A DNA stretch of 64,000 nucleotides, taken from positions 1-64,000 of the forward strand of contig NW_027195516.1 of the NCBI RefSeq assembly GCF_038502225.1. The letters run 5' to 3'. Made by a program: the position numbers and the translations under genes. Each line of letters opens with the position of its first letter. Position 1 is the first letter of the stretch. Below are positions 20,831 to 33,129 of this stretch, in pieces. The notes under the pieces were generated by a model. That model was not told where the DNA came from. It saw only the letters and a program-made list of their open reading frames with translations, and searched no databases. This DNA comes from Cherax quadricarinatus. Lineage: Eukaryota > Arthropoda > Malacostraca > Decapoda > Parastacidae.

Positions 20831-22245
20831 GTAGTCCCAATTTTTAAAAAGGGAGACAGACATGAGGCACTAAACTACAGACCTGTATCACTAACGTGTA
20901 TAGTATGCAAGGTCATGGAGAAGATCATCAGGATGAGAGTGGTGGAGCACCTGGAAAGAAACAAGTGTATAATTGACAACCAGCACGGTTTCAGGGAAGG
21001 AAAATTCTGTGTCACAAACCTACTGGAGTTTTATGACAAGGTGACAAAAGTAAGACAAGAGAGAGAGGGATGGATCGACTGCATTTTTTTGGACTGCAAG
21101 AAGGCCTTCGACACAGTCCCTCACAAGAGGTTACTGCAAAAGCTAGAAGATCAGGCACACATAACAGGAGAGGCACTGCAGTGGTTCAGAGGATACCTGA
21201 CAGGGAGGCAACAACGAGTCATGGTACGTGACGAGGTGTCAGAGTGGGCGCCTGCGACAAGCGGAGTTCCACAGGGGTCAGTCCTAGGACCTGTGCTGTT
21301 CTTGGTATATGTGAATGACATAACGGAAGGGATACACTCAGAAGTGTCCTTGTTTGCAGATGATGTGAAGTTAATGAGAAGAATCAAATCGGATGAGGAT
21401 CAGGCAAGACTACGAAGAGACCTGGACAGGCTACAAGCCTGGTCCAGAAACTGTCTCCTTGAGTTTAACCCTGCCAAATGCAAAGTCATGAAGATTGGGG
21501 AAGGGCAAAGAAGACCCCAGACACAATATAGTTTAGATGGCCAAAGACTGCAAACCTCACTCAAGGAAAAAGATATGGGGGTGAGTATAACACCGAGCAT
21601 ATCTCCTGAGGCACACATCAATCAGATAACTGCTGCAGCATACGGGCACCTGGCAAACCTACGGATAGCGTTCCGATACCTCAGTAAGGATTCGTTCAAG
21701 ACTCTGTATACCATTTACGTCAGGCCCATACTGGAGTATACAGCACCAGTTTGGAATCCACACCTAGTCAAGCACGTCAAGAAATTAGAGAAAGTGCAAA
21801 GGTTTGCAACAAGATTAACCCCAGAGCTACGGGGATTGTCCTACGAAGAAAGGTTGAGGGAAATCGGCCTGACGACACTGGAGGACAGGAGGATCAGGGA
21901 AGACATGATAACGACATATAAAATACTGCGCGGAATAGACAAGGTGGACAAAGACGGGATGTTCCAGAGAAGGGACACAGACACAAGAGGTCACAATTGG
22001 AAGTTGAAGACTCAGATGAATCAAAGGGATGTTAGGAAGTATTTCTTCATTCATAGAGTAGTCACGCCGTGGAATAGCCTAGAAAGTGACGTAGTGGAGG
22101 CGGGAACCATACATAGTTTTAAGGCGAGGTATGATAAAGCTCATGGGGCAGGAAGAGAGAGGACCTAGTAGCAATCAGCGAAGAGGCGGGGCCAGGAGCT
22201 ATGAATCGACCCCTGCAACCACAAATAGGTGAGTACAAATAGGTG

Positions 22246-22249
<4 letters not shown>
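20826..22249 (+). mobile_element. LINE-C copy B, 5'-truncated within RT
   Basis: Starts at the codons for NVVPIFKKGD directly after (AC)n and runs through RT, thumb, 3' UTR and two tail units (AAATAGGTGAGTAC) into another (AC)n. Bases shared at the 5' junction (AATGTAG after ACAC) suggest microhomology-mediated 5' joining, which is inferred. Confidence 0.88.
20828..22168 (+). pseudogene. LINE-C ORF2 C-terminal part (copy B)
   Basis: 446 residues, open throughout. The RT palm has YRPVSL, FLDCKKAFD, SGVPQGSVLGP and FADD (about residues 176-179), followed by the thumb and C-terminal region as in copy A. There is no endonuclease and no native start codon. The upstream ATG at 20792 reads through the microsatellite, so this is a dead-on-arrival copy even though its frame is clean. 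A clean frame implies a young insertion. Confidence 0.85.

Positions 22250-22291
<42 letters not shown>
22249..22291. repeat. (AC)n microsatellite
   Basis: AC dinucleotides between the tail of LINE-C copy B and the 5' end of copy C. Confidence 0.95.
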
Positions 22292-22295
<4 letters not shown>

Positions 22296-22393
22296 CAAAC
22301 CTAACCTAACACAGCTCATAAATCCCCCACCACACATACACATTTTTACGATAAGCTGAAGCAGCTAGAACATCCCAACAGGATAAAAACAAA

Positions 22394-23330
22394 ATGGGAT
22401 CTCAAAAGGGAGGACATAAAGGCAAGGGAACCGATGATGGATGGTCGGAAAAGGAAGAATCTGTAGAACGAATCAAGAACAAAATGGAACAACAATAGGA
22501 GGAAAGGTTAAACAAGCTTTGATATAACATATTAGAGCAAATATCTGCAGAGAGCAAAAAGTTGGAATCAAGAGTTGTAGTAGCTGAGGCAAAGATACAG
22601 AGACTAGAGGAAGAAATGGGTGTGCTGAAGAAGGATCTAAAAATGAGGTCCAAAAGGAGCAAGATGACTGAAATGGGAACAGCAGGCAGCGAGGAGACTG
22701 AGGGAGGGGATGGGGCTAAGCAGTCTTTTGTAGCAGTAATATCAGGCCATCAGGGTGTCTGGGAGATGATTAGGGAAACAGCAAAGGAGATGCTTAGATC
22801 AGATCCAGAGATACAGAGGGAAAAGAAATGGGAAGAGGAGAGGGAGAGGTCAATAATTATTCATCGGCTTCAGGAGGCTGAAGGGCAGACCTATGGTGAA
22901 AGAAAGCATTGAGAGAAAACAGAGATTAAGAACATCATTGCAACAGCAGAAGAGACGGACATGTCTCAGGTAGAAAATTTTCACAGACTTGGGGGTATTC
23001 GAGGGAAAAAAATCAACCAATCAAATTGACATTCATGACAGATATGGTACAGAAGAGGATACTACACCAGAAACCACTGTTAAAGGACTCTTCAGATTAT
23101 CAAAAAGTGTTCCTCACTCGAGACAGAACACAAAAGGAAAGGGAACAAATGAAAGTGAGAGCAAGACAAAACCAGTGGAAGGAAAGAGAGACAGGACAAG
23201 CAACGACAGACAGGAAAGCTCAGCCTTTGGGGGAACACCAAATGCAAATGCTTACAGAAACCTCTCAACCGCTGTCACCACATATCAACCAAACACAGTA
23301 AACAGAAACAAACCTCAATCCATAGCCTCC
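22394..23330 (+). pseudogene. LINE-C ORF1 (copy C), broken
   Basis: Starts MGSQKGGHKG at 22394. In-frame TAG and TGA codons follow near 22496 and 22529, then a charged, probable coiled-coil segment (SRVVVAEAKIQRLEEEMGVL) and a conserved IRETAKEML block. After another stop near 22910 the frame resumes with ENFHRLG, and a frameshift near 23010 leads to QKRILHQKP and VFLTRDRTQKERE. Coiled coil followed by a basic domain fits a LINE ORF1 RNA-binding protein; the fold is inferred. Confidence 0.7.
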
Positions 23331-23438
23331 ACCCCGCTAAGCACTAATTCCACAATCACAGCAGCCTCCCATAATATTGTGCCCTGCCTCCCACCTTCCC
23401 AGCCTGCACCTTCCTCTTCCATCTCCGAAAATGCAGTA

Positions 23439-26271
23439 ATGGAAAGGAAGCTAAAGGTATGGTACACCAATGTAGATGGAATAACAAATAAGAGTGAAGA
23501 GTGGCAAGAACACATCATTGATGCACCACCTGACATCATGGCACTAACAGAGACAAAACTAACATGGATGATAACACGTGCAATTTTTCCACCTGGATAT
23601 CAGATTATGAGGAAAGAGAAAGAGAACAGAGGAGGGGGAAGAATAGCATTGCTCTCAAAAAAACAGTGGAGTTTTCAAGAGATGGGAGGGATGGAAAGAA
23701 GGGAAACAGATGACTTCATTGTAGGAACACTTCATACTGGGGGTCCAAAGATGATGATAGCAGTGATGTATAACCCACCACTTAACAGCAGGAGGACAAG
23801 AGAAGAGTATGATATGTGCAATAAGGCAATGGTGGATACACTAGCTGAAGTGGCCAGGAGGGCTCATATGGGTAGGACAAAATTGCTTATAATGGGCGAT
23901 TTCAATCATAAAGAGATTGACTTGGAAACCCTAGAGCCACATGGGGGACCAGAAACATGGAGGGCTAAGATGTTGGAGACTGTATTGGAGAATTTCATGC
24001 ATCAACATGTTAGGGATACAACCAGAGAGAGAGAAGAGGATGTTGCAGCAAGGCTGGATCTCATATTCACCTTGAATAGTTCAGACATAGGGGATATCAC
24101 CCACGAAAGACCCACTGGCGCTAGTGATCATGATGTCCTGAGTTTTGAATATCTTGTAGAGTTAACAGTGGAGAATGCAGCAGCATGAGAACAAAGAGAG
24201 AAACCGAACTTCAAAAAAGGGGACTACATAGGAATGGGAAGTTTCCTGCATTAAGTGCAGTGGGAAAGAGAACTAGATGAAAGCACAATAACCGAAGTGA
24301 TGGAAATAGTGACCACTAAGTGCAGGGAGGCAGAGGAGAGGTTCATACCAAAGGGCAACAGAAAAAGTGGTAAGACCAGAGTGAGCCCATGGTTTAACTG
24401 GAGGTGTAAAGAGGCCAAAGCCAAGTGGGCTAGAGCATGGAAAAAGGTATAGAAGGCAAAAGACTCAGGAAAACAAGGAGCTGAGCAGAAGAACCAGAAA
24501 CGAACATGCAGGAATAAGGAGAGAGGCCCAGAGGCAATACGAGAACGACATAGCATCAAAAGCCAAATCTGAACCAAAGTTATTATACAGTCACATTAGG
24601 AGAAAAACAACAGTCAAGGACCAGGTAATCAGGCTGAGGAAAGAAGGAGGGGAGCTCACAAAGAGTGACCAAGAAGTATGTGATGAACTAAACAAAAGAT
24701 TTAGAGAAGTATTCACAATAGTCAGGAATGCTTCCAGCGAACTGTGGAGGTAGGGCGCACTAGCAGGTGCTGGACACAATACACATAACCAATGTAGAGG
24801 TGAATAAACGACTAGACAAACTAGAACCTCAAAGGCGGTGGGCCCAGATAACATATCTCCATGGATACTGAGAGAGGGAGCAGAGAAACTGTGTGTGCCG
24901 GTAGCGGCAATCTTCATTAAATCTATCGAAACTGGGGAGTTGCCTGAGGCGTGGAAGACAGCACATGTAGTTCCAATATTTAAGAAAGGAGACAGACAGG
25001 CAGCGCTAAACTACAGACCAGTGTCACTGACTTGTATAGTATGTAAAGTCATGGAAAAGATTATCAGGAGAAGAGTGGTGGAACACATGGAAAAGATTGG
25101 GTTCATACATGACAATTAGCACGGCTTCAGAGATGGGAAATCCTGTGTCACAAATCAACTTGAGTTCTACGATAAGGTAACAGAAGTAAGACAGGAGAGA
25201 GAGGGATAGGTAGATTGCATCTTTTTAGACTGCAAGAAGGCTTTTGACACAGTACCACACAAGAGACTGGTGCAAAAATTAGAGGAGCAGGCAGGAATAA
25301 CAGGGAAAGTACTGCAATGGATCAGGGAATACCTGACAGGAAGGAACCAACGAGTGTTGGTACGTGCTGAAGTGTCGGAGTGGACTCATGTGTCGAGTGG
25401 GGTTCCACAAGGTTCAGTCCTATGCCCGGTGCTGTTCCTTGTATACGTGAATGACATGGTGGAAGGAATAGATTCAGAAGTGTCACTGTTCGCTGATGAT
25501 GTGAAACTGATGAGGAGAATACAAGTGGCCGAGGATCAATTAAGATTACATGGTGATCTGGACAGACTAAAAGTCTGGTCCGATAAATGGCTCCAGGAGT
25601 TTTGCCCAGGTAAGTGTAAGGTCATGAAGATTGGGGAAGGACACAAAAGACCGCGGACGGCGTACACGTTAGGAAATCAAAAGCTGCAAGACGTCAATTA
25701 AAGAAAAGGATCTTGGGGTAAGCATTATAACAAACATATCCCCTGAGGCACACATCTATCAAATAACTGCTGCAGCATATGGGAGACTGGCAAACCTGAG
25801 TCATTCACGACATTGTACACCGTGTAGGTAAGGCCTATACTGGAGTATGCAGCGTCAGTATGGAACCCTCACCTAGTCAAACACGTCACGAAATTGGAGA
25901 AGGTGCAAAAATTTGCAACACGATTAGTTCCGGAACTGAGGGGTATGTCTTATGAGGAGAGGTTAAGGGAACTCAACCTAATGACACTAGAGGACAGGAG
26001 GGAAAGAGTGGACATGATAACAACGTGTAAAATACTGAGAGGCATTGACAAGGTGGATAGGGCTCGAATGCTTCAGAGATGGGGTACAGGATTAGGGGGA
26101 CACAATTGGAAGCTGAAAAACCAGATGCGTCATACGGATGTTAGGAAGTATTTCTTTAGCCTTAGAGTTGTCAGGAAGTGGAATACTCTGGAGAGTGAAG
26201 TAGTGGAAGCAAGTTCTATACATAGCTTTAAGAAGAGGTATGATAAAGCTCATGGAGCAGGGAGAGAGTGA
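23439..26271 (+). pseudogene. LINE-C ORF2 (copy C), multiple stops and frameshifts
   Basis: Starts at ATG 23439 (MERKLKVWYTN). The endonuclease is complete through GDFNHKEID, DLIF and SDHD, but the frame stops at 24186. Further lesions include a stop near 24254, frameshifts near 24450 and 24740, TAG at 25117 and 25207, and a deletion near 25800. The RT still shows YRPVSL, FLDCKKAFD, SGVPQGSVL and FADD (near 25490). The C-terminal region 25894-26271 is again open. It cannot produce a working protein. Confidence 0.85.
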
Positions 26272-26340
26272 ATTAGTATCGACCAGTGAAGAGGCGGGGC
26301 CAGGAGCTATGAATCGACCCCTGCAAGCACATATAGGTGA

Positions 26341-26415
26341 GTAAAGACACTCAGACACAGCCACACAGACACAGACATAGACACACAGACACACAGACAC
26401 ACACACACACACACA
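26341..26415. repeat. Impure (AC)n / CACAGA tract
   Basis: AC-rich sequence with interspersed CAGACA steps, becoming pure AC at the right end where LINE-C copy D begins. Confidence 0.9.
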
Positions 26416-29400
26416 GGTCAGTCAGAGCAGGACAGAACAGCAAGGGCAAGCACACACACAACTACTCTCAGAATCATACAACCTATCACACCATCCCAAC
26501 ACACACTACAATCCATACCCACAGCCTCCACCCAACACCGAGCTATAGAATCCCACAGTATGCCACCAGGTCTCCCACCCTCACAGGCCCCCTAAACCAC
26601 AGTGTTGGAAAGGAAACTGAAGGTATGGTACACAAACGCTGATGGAATAACAAATAAGTGGGAGGAGTGGCATGAAAGAGTCAAAGAAGCATCACCGGAC
26701 ATCATAGCTCTCACAGAAACCAAGCTTACAGGTATGATAACAGATGCCATCTTTCCAACGGGATACCAAATCCTGAGGAAAGACAGAGGGAACAGGGGGG
26801 GTGGAGGAGTGGCGTTGCTAATCAAAAATCGCTGGAATTTTGATGAGCTGGAGAGAGGAGATAGCGGAGAAGAAAGTGATTACATAGTGGGAACACTTCA
26901 CTCTGGAGGTCCCAAGGTGGTAATAGCAGTGATGTATAACCCACCACAGAACAGCAGGAGGCCAAGGCAAGAGTACGACGAGAGCAATAGAGCGATGGTT
27001 GACACACTGGCTAGAGTGGCCAGAAGAGCTCATGCATGCAGGGCAAAGCTCCTGATCATGGGTGACTTTAACCACAAGGAGATCGATTGGGAGAACTTGG
27101 ACCCACATGGGGGCCAAGATACATGGAGGGCTAAGATGATGGAGGTGGTACTGGAGAACTTCATGTACCAACACGTAAGGGACACTACAAGAGAGAGAGG
27201 AGAGGATGAACCAGCAAGGCTGGACTTAGTATTCACCTTCAGTAGTGCAGATATCGAGGACATCACATATGAAAGACCCCTTGGGGCCAGTGACCATGTG
27301 GTTTTAAGCTTCGAATACACAGTAGAGCTACAAGTGAAGGGAGAAGCAGGAAGGCCAGGACGAATGAAGCCAAACTACAAGAAAGGGGACTACACAGGAA
27401 TGAGGAACTACCTGAACGGGGTTCAGTGGGACAGAGAACTGGCAGGGAAGCCAGTTAATGAGATGATGGAATATGTAGCAACAAAATGCAAGGAGGCTGA
27501 GGAGAGGTTTGTACCCAAGGGTAACAGGATTAATGAAAAAGCCAGGATGAGCCCATGGTTTACCCAAAGGTGCAGGGAGGCAAAAACCAAGTGTGCTAGG
27601 GAATGGAAGAAATATAGAAGGCAAAGGACCCAGGAGAATAAGGAGAACAGTCGTAGAGCCAGAAACGAATATGCACAGATAAGAAGGGAGGCCCAAAGAC
27701 AATATGAAAATGACATAGCAGCGAAAGCCAAATCTGACCCGAAACTGTTGTACAGCCACATCAGGAGGAAAACAACAGTCAAGGACCAGGTAATCAGGCT
27801 AAGGAAGGAAGGAGGAGAGACAACAAGAAATGACCGTGAAGTATGTGAAGAACTCAACAAGAGATTCAAAGAAGTGTTCACAGAGGAGACAGAAGGGACT
27901 CCAGAAAGATGGAGAGGTGGGGCACACCACCAAGTGCTGGACACAGTGCACACAACCGAGGAAGAAGTGAAGAGGCTTCTGAGTGAGCTAGATACCTCAA
28001 AGGCAATGGGGCCAGATAACATCTCCCCATGGGTATTGAGAGAGGGAGCAGAGGCGCTATGTGTACCCCTAACAACAATATTCAATACATCTATCGAAAC
28101 AGGGAGATTGCCTGAGGCATGGAAGACAGCAAATGTAGTCCCAATCTTTAAAAAAGGAGACAGACATGAAGCATTAAACTACAGACCAGTGTCACTGACA
28201 TGTATAGTATGCAAAATCATGGAGAAGATTATCAGGAGAAAAGTGGTGGAACACCTAGAAAGGAATGATCTCATCAACAGCAGCCAACATGGTTTCAGGG
28301 ACGGGAAATCCTGTGTCACAAACCTACTGGAGTTCTATGACATGGTGACAGCAGTAAGACAAGAGAGAGAGGGGTGGGTGGATTGCATTTTCTTGGACTG
28401 CAAGAAGGCGTTTGACACAGTTCCACACAAGAGATTGGTGCAAAAACTGGAGGACCAAGCAGGGATAACAGGGTAGGCACTACAATGGATCAGGGAATAC
28501 TTGTCAGGAAGACAGCAGCGAGTCATGGTACGTGGCGAGGTGTCAAAGTGGGCACCTGTGACCAGCGGGGTCCCGCAGGGGTCAGTCCTAGGACCAGTGC
28601 TGTTTCTGGTATTTGTGAACGACATGACGGAAGGAATAGACTCTGAGGTGTCCCTGTTTGCAGATGACGTGAAGTTGATGAGAAGAATACACTCGATCGA
28701 AGACCAGGCAGAACTACAAAGGGATCTGGACAGGCTGCAGACCTGGTCCAGCAATTGGCTCCTGGAGTTCAATCCCACCAAGTGCAAAGTCATGAAGATT
28801 GGGGAAGGGCAAAGAAGGCCGCAGACGGAGTACAGTCTAGGGGGTCAGAGACTACAAACCTCACTCAAGGAAAAAGATCTTGGGGTGAGTATAACACCAG
28901 GCACATCTCCTGAAGCGCACATCAACCAAATAACTGCTGCAGCATATGGGCGCCTAGCAAACCTCAGAACAGCATTCCGACATCTTAATAAGGAATCATT
29001 CAGGACCCTGTACACCGTGTACGTTAGGCCCATATTAGAGTATGCGGCACCAGTTTGGAACCCACACCTAGCCAAGCATGTAAAGAAACTAGAGAAAGTG
29101 CAAAGGTTTGCAACAAGACTAGTCCCAGAGCTAAGAGGTATGTCCTACGAGGAGAGGTTAAGGGAAATCAACCTGACGACACTGGAGGACAGGAGAGATA
29201 GGGGGGACATGATAACGACTTACAAAATACTGAGAGGAATTGACAAGGTGGACAAAGACAGGATGTTCCAGAGACTGGACACAGCAACAAGGGGACACAG
29301 TTGGAAGTTGAAGACACAGATGAATCAAAGGGATGTTAGGAAGTATTTCTTCAGCCACAGAGTAGTCAGGAAGTGGAATAGTTTGGGAAGCGATGTAGTG

Positions 29401-29537
29401 GAGGCAGGATCCATACATAGCTTTAAGCAGAGGTACGATAAAGCTCATGGTTCAGGGAGAGTGACCTAGTAGCGACCAGTGAAGAGGCGGGGCCAGGAGC
29501 TTGGACTCGACCCCCGCAACCTCAACTAGGTGAGTAC
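26416..29537 (+). mobile_element. LINE-C copy D, 5'-truncated before ORF2
   Basis: Begins after (AC)n in the proline-rich region preceding ORF2, carries ORF2 with one nonsense codon, then the 3' UTR and one tail unit AACTAGGTGAGTAC. Unlike the other 3' ends, the tail abuts a 32-bp minisatellite with no AC tract. It belongs with fragment B' in a subfamily ending in SGRVT and CTCAACTAGG. Confidence 0.87.
26602..29469 (+). pseudogene. LINE-C ORF2 (copy D), one in-frame stop and altered start
   Basis: About 955 codons, with all EEP and RT blocks as in copy A: VTETKL equivalent LTETKL, GDFNHKEIDW, SDHVVL, FLDCKKAFD, SGVPQGSVLGP and FADD near 28661. Two lesions were found. The start ATG is replaced (GTG TTG GAA where copy C has GTA ATG GAA), and a TAG at 28474-28476 replaces the residue before ALQWIREYL. 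No frameshift was seen. It is nearly intact and probably a recent insertion. Confidence 0.88.
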
Positions 29538-32347
29538 CATCGTCTGGTTTATCTTAGTCTACCTGACACCATCGTCTGGTTTATCTTAGTCTACCTGACA
29601 CCATCGTCTGGTTTATCTTAGTCTACCTGACACCATCGTCTGGTTTATCTTAGTCTACCTGACACCATCGTCTGGTTTATCTTAGTCTACCTGACACCAT
29701 CGTCTGGTTTATCTTAGTCTACCTGACACCATCGTCTGGTTTATCTTAGTCTACCTGACACCATCGTCTGGTTTATCTTAGTCTACCTGACACCATCGTC
29801 TGGTTTATCTTAGTCTACCTGACACCATCGTCTGGTTTATCTTAGTCTACCTGACACCATCGTCTGGTTTATCTTAGTCTACCTGACACCATCGTCTGGT
29901 TTATCTTAGTCTACCTGACTCGATCGTCTGGTTTATCTTAGTCTACCTGACACCATCGTCTGGTTTATCTTAGTCTACCTGACACCATCGTCTGGTTTAT
30001 CTTAGTCTACCTGACACCATCGTCTGGTTTATCTTAGTCTACCTGACACCATCGTCTGGTTTATCTTAGTCTACCTGACACCATCGTCTGGTTTATCTTA
30101 GTCTACCTGACTCCATCGTCTGGTTTATCTTAGTCTACCTGACACCATCGTCTGGTTTATCTTAGTCTACCTGACACCATCGTCTGGTTTATCTTAGTCT
30201 ACCTGACACCATCGTCTGGTTTATCTTAGTCTACCTGACTCCATCGTCTGGTTTATCTTAGTCTACCTGACACCATCGTCTGGTTTATCTTAGTCTACCT
30301 GACACCATCGTCTGGTTTATCTTAGTCTACCTGACACCATCGTCTGGTTTATCTTAGTCTACCTGACACCATCGTCTGGTTTATCTTAGTCTACCTGACT
30401 CCATCGTCTGGTTTATCTTAGTCTACCTGACACCATCGTCTGGTTTATCTTAGTCTACCTGACACCATCGTCTGGTTTATCTTAGTCTACCTGACTCCAT
30501 CGTCTGGTTTATCTTAGTCTACCTGACACCATCGTCTGGTTTATCTTAGTCTACCTGACACCATCGTCTGGTTTATCTTAGTCTACCTGACACCATCGTC
30601 TGGTTTATCTTAGTCTACCTGACACCATCGTCTGGTTTATCTTAGTCTACCTGACACCATCGTCTGGTTTATCTTAGTCTACCTGACACCATCGTCTGGT
30701 TTATCTTAGTCTACCTGACACCATCGTCTGGTTTATCTTAGTCTACCTGACACCATCGTCTGGTTTATCTTAGTCTACCTGACACCATCGTCTGGTTTAT
30801 CTTAGTCTACCTGACTCCATCGTCTGGTTTATCTTAGTCTACCTGACACCATCGTCTGGTTTATCTTAGTCTACCTGACACCATCGTCTGGTTTATCTTA
30901 GTCTACCTGACACCATCGTCTGGTTTATCTTAGTCTACCTGACACCATCGTCTGGTTTATCTTAGTCTACCTGACACCATCGTCTGGTTTATCTTAGTCT
31001 ACCTGACTCCATCGTCTGGTTTATCTTAGTCTACCTGACACCATCGTCTGGTTTATCTTAGTCTACCTGACACCATCGTCTGGTTTATCTTAGTCTACCT
31101 GACACCATCGTCTGGTTTATCTTAGTCTACCTGACTCCATCGTCTGGTTTATCTTAGTCTACCTGACACCATCGTCTGGTTTATCTTAGTCTACCTGACA
31201 CCATCGTCTGGTTTATCTTAGTCTACCTGACACCATCGTCTGGTTTATCTTAGTCTACCTGACTCCATCGTCTGGTTTATCTTAGTCTACCTGACACCAT
31301 CGTCTGGTTTATCTTAGTCTACCTGACTCCATCGTCTGGTTTATCTTAGTCTACCTGACACCATCGTCTGGTTTATCTTAGTCTACCTGACTCTATCGTC
31401 TGGTTTATCTTAGTCTACCTGACACCATCGTCTGGTTTATCTTAGTCTACCTGACACCATCGTCTGGTTTATCTTAGTCTACCTGACACCATCGTCTGGT
31501 TTATCTTAGTCTACCTGACTCCATCGCCTGGTTTATCTTAGTCTACCTGACACCATCGTCTGGTTTATCTTAGTCTACCTGACACCATCGTCTGGTTTAT
31601 CTTAGTCTACCTGACACCATCGTCTGGTTTATCTTAGTCTACCTGACACCATCGTCTGGTTTATCTTAGTCTACCTGACTCCATCGTCTGGTTTATCTTA
31701 GTCTACCTGACACCATCGTCTGGTTTATCTTAGTCTACCTGACACCATCGTCTGGTTTATCTTAGTCTACCTGACTCCATCGTCTGGTTTATCTTAGTCT
31801 ACCTGACACCATCGTCTGGTTTATCTTAGTCTACCTGACACCATCGTCTGGTTTATCTTAGTCTACCTGACACCATCGTCTGGTTTATCTTAGTCTACCT
31901 GACACCATCGTCTGGTTTATCTTAGTCTACCTGACACCATCGTCTGGTTTATCTTAGTCTACCTGACACCATCGTCTGGTTTATCTTAGTCTACCTGACA
32001 CCATCGTCTGGTTTATCTTAGTCTGCCTGACACCATCGTCTGGTTTATCTTAGTCTACCTGACACCATCGTCTGGTTTATCTTAGTCTACCTGACTCCAT
32101 CGTCTGGTGTATCTTAGTCTACCTGACACCATCGTCTGGTTTATCTTAGTCTACCTGACACCATCGTCTGGTTTATCTTAGTCTACCTGACTCCATCGTC
32201 TGGTTTATCTTAGTCTACCTGACTCCATCGTCTGGTTTATCTTAGTCTACCTGACTCCATCGTCTGGTTTATCTTAGTCTACCTGACTCCATCGTCTGGT
32301 TTATCTTAGTCTACCTGACTCCATCGTCTGGTTTATCTTAGTGTACC
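29538..32347. repeat. 32-bp minisatellite, about 88 copies
   Basis: Unit CATCGTCTGGTTTATC followed by TTAGTCTACCTGACAC, very homogeneous. The main variant is GACTCC in place of GACACC, more frequent towards the right end. Single variants GACTCG and CATCGCCTGG occur. The array starts at the last base of the LINE-C copy D tail. Confidence 0.97.
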
Positions 32348-32640
32348 GCTGGTCAGCGCCAACAAATTTTTACGATATTTATGATCATTTTTGTTATTTA
32401 TTCATCATTTTATACTAACTAGTTTACACGATTCATCACTGGGTCATATACAGGAGCTTAGATAACTTTTTAGGCTTAGGCTGAGGCCTATGAGCAACGT
32501 AACTTTAGGCCTCCAAGATACTGGGTAAATTTTCGAGACTTTTGGGTAAAAAAAAAATAGCGTATTTGGCGTCGTAAAATACGATACCTTTTTGTAAGCA
32601 GTGGTCATTTTTTTTTTTGGGTACAGCAGCTGTCCAGTAT
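32348..32640. other. Unannotated spacer
   Basis: AT-rich sequence with A- and T-runs near 32549 and 32610. No gene was seen. Confidence 0.6.
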
Positions 32641-32649
32641 AGTACCGTG

Positions 32650-33040
32650 TTTAGACTTGGGTACCATTTCCAAAACGTCTCATTTTATAAATACAAATAT
32701 ACAAATATTCCAATATCCGAAACACTTCCGGTCCCAACCATTTCTGATGAAAGATTCTCAACTGTATCACCATACTTTAGTACATTCACATTTTTCCTCC
32801 ATGAAGTACACTGTCTTCACAGATGTTCTTCCCTTTCTAAGTTCTATGGTTCACCTCGTCTTTCACAAACCATCCGCAGACAAGTTCACTCCCAAATATC
32901 TAAACACATTTACTTCTTCCATCCCTTTCCCCCACCAGTCAGATAATACCATCTTAGGAGATATATCTCCTATTTTGAAAGTTCTCATTATGCAAACTGT
33001 CATTATTTTGCCGTTTTCTACATTTGTTTTATTGTGATCT
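32650..33040 (-). pseudogene. RTE-like RT C-terminal fragment, decayed
   Basis: On the minus strand near 32920-32890 the codons read EEVNVFRYLGVNLSADG, which resembles the block after the RT palm in RTE-type elements. It is followed by remnants of VNHRT and further decayed codons with stops. No intact domain remains. The plus-strand ORFs here are shadows. Confidence 0.5.
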
Positions 33041-33129
33041 CAGACATTATTATACCTAAGGTTGTTCTTGTTTCTTATATTCTATGAGATGGTATGTCTG
33101 CATTCTGTATTTTGTTCTTGTTTTGAGTT

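Larger units (their letters stand above)
22292..26340 (+). mobile_element. LINE-C copy C, near full-length but decayed
   Basis: The only LINE-C copy on the plus strand with an ORF1 start, so about 4.05 kb may approximate the full element. It has a 100-bp leader, ORF1 with stops, ORF2 with several stops and frameshifts, then the standard 3' UTR and an altered tail (ATATAGGTGAGTAA). It begins after (AC)n and is followed by an impure AC-rich tract. Its many lesions make it the oldest plus-strand copy in the cluster. Confidence 0.85.

Noticed and set aside
32617..33037. Plus-strand ORFs of about 110-125 residues
   Set aside because: No domain; the minus strand instead shows an RTE-like FRYLGVNLS block, so these are shadows.
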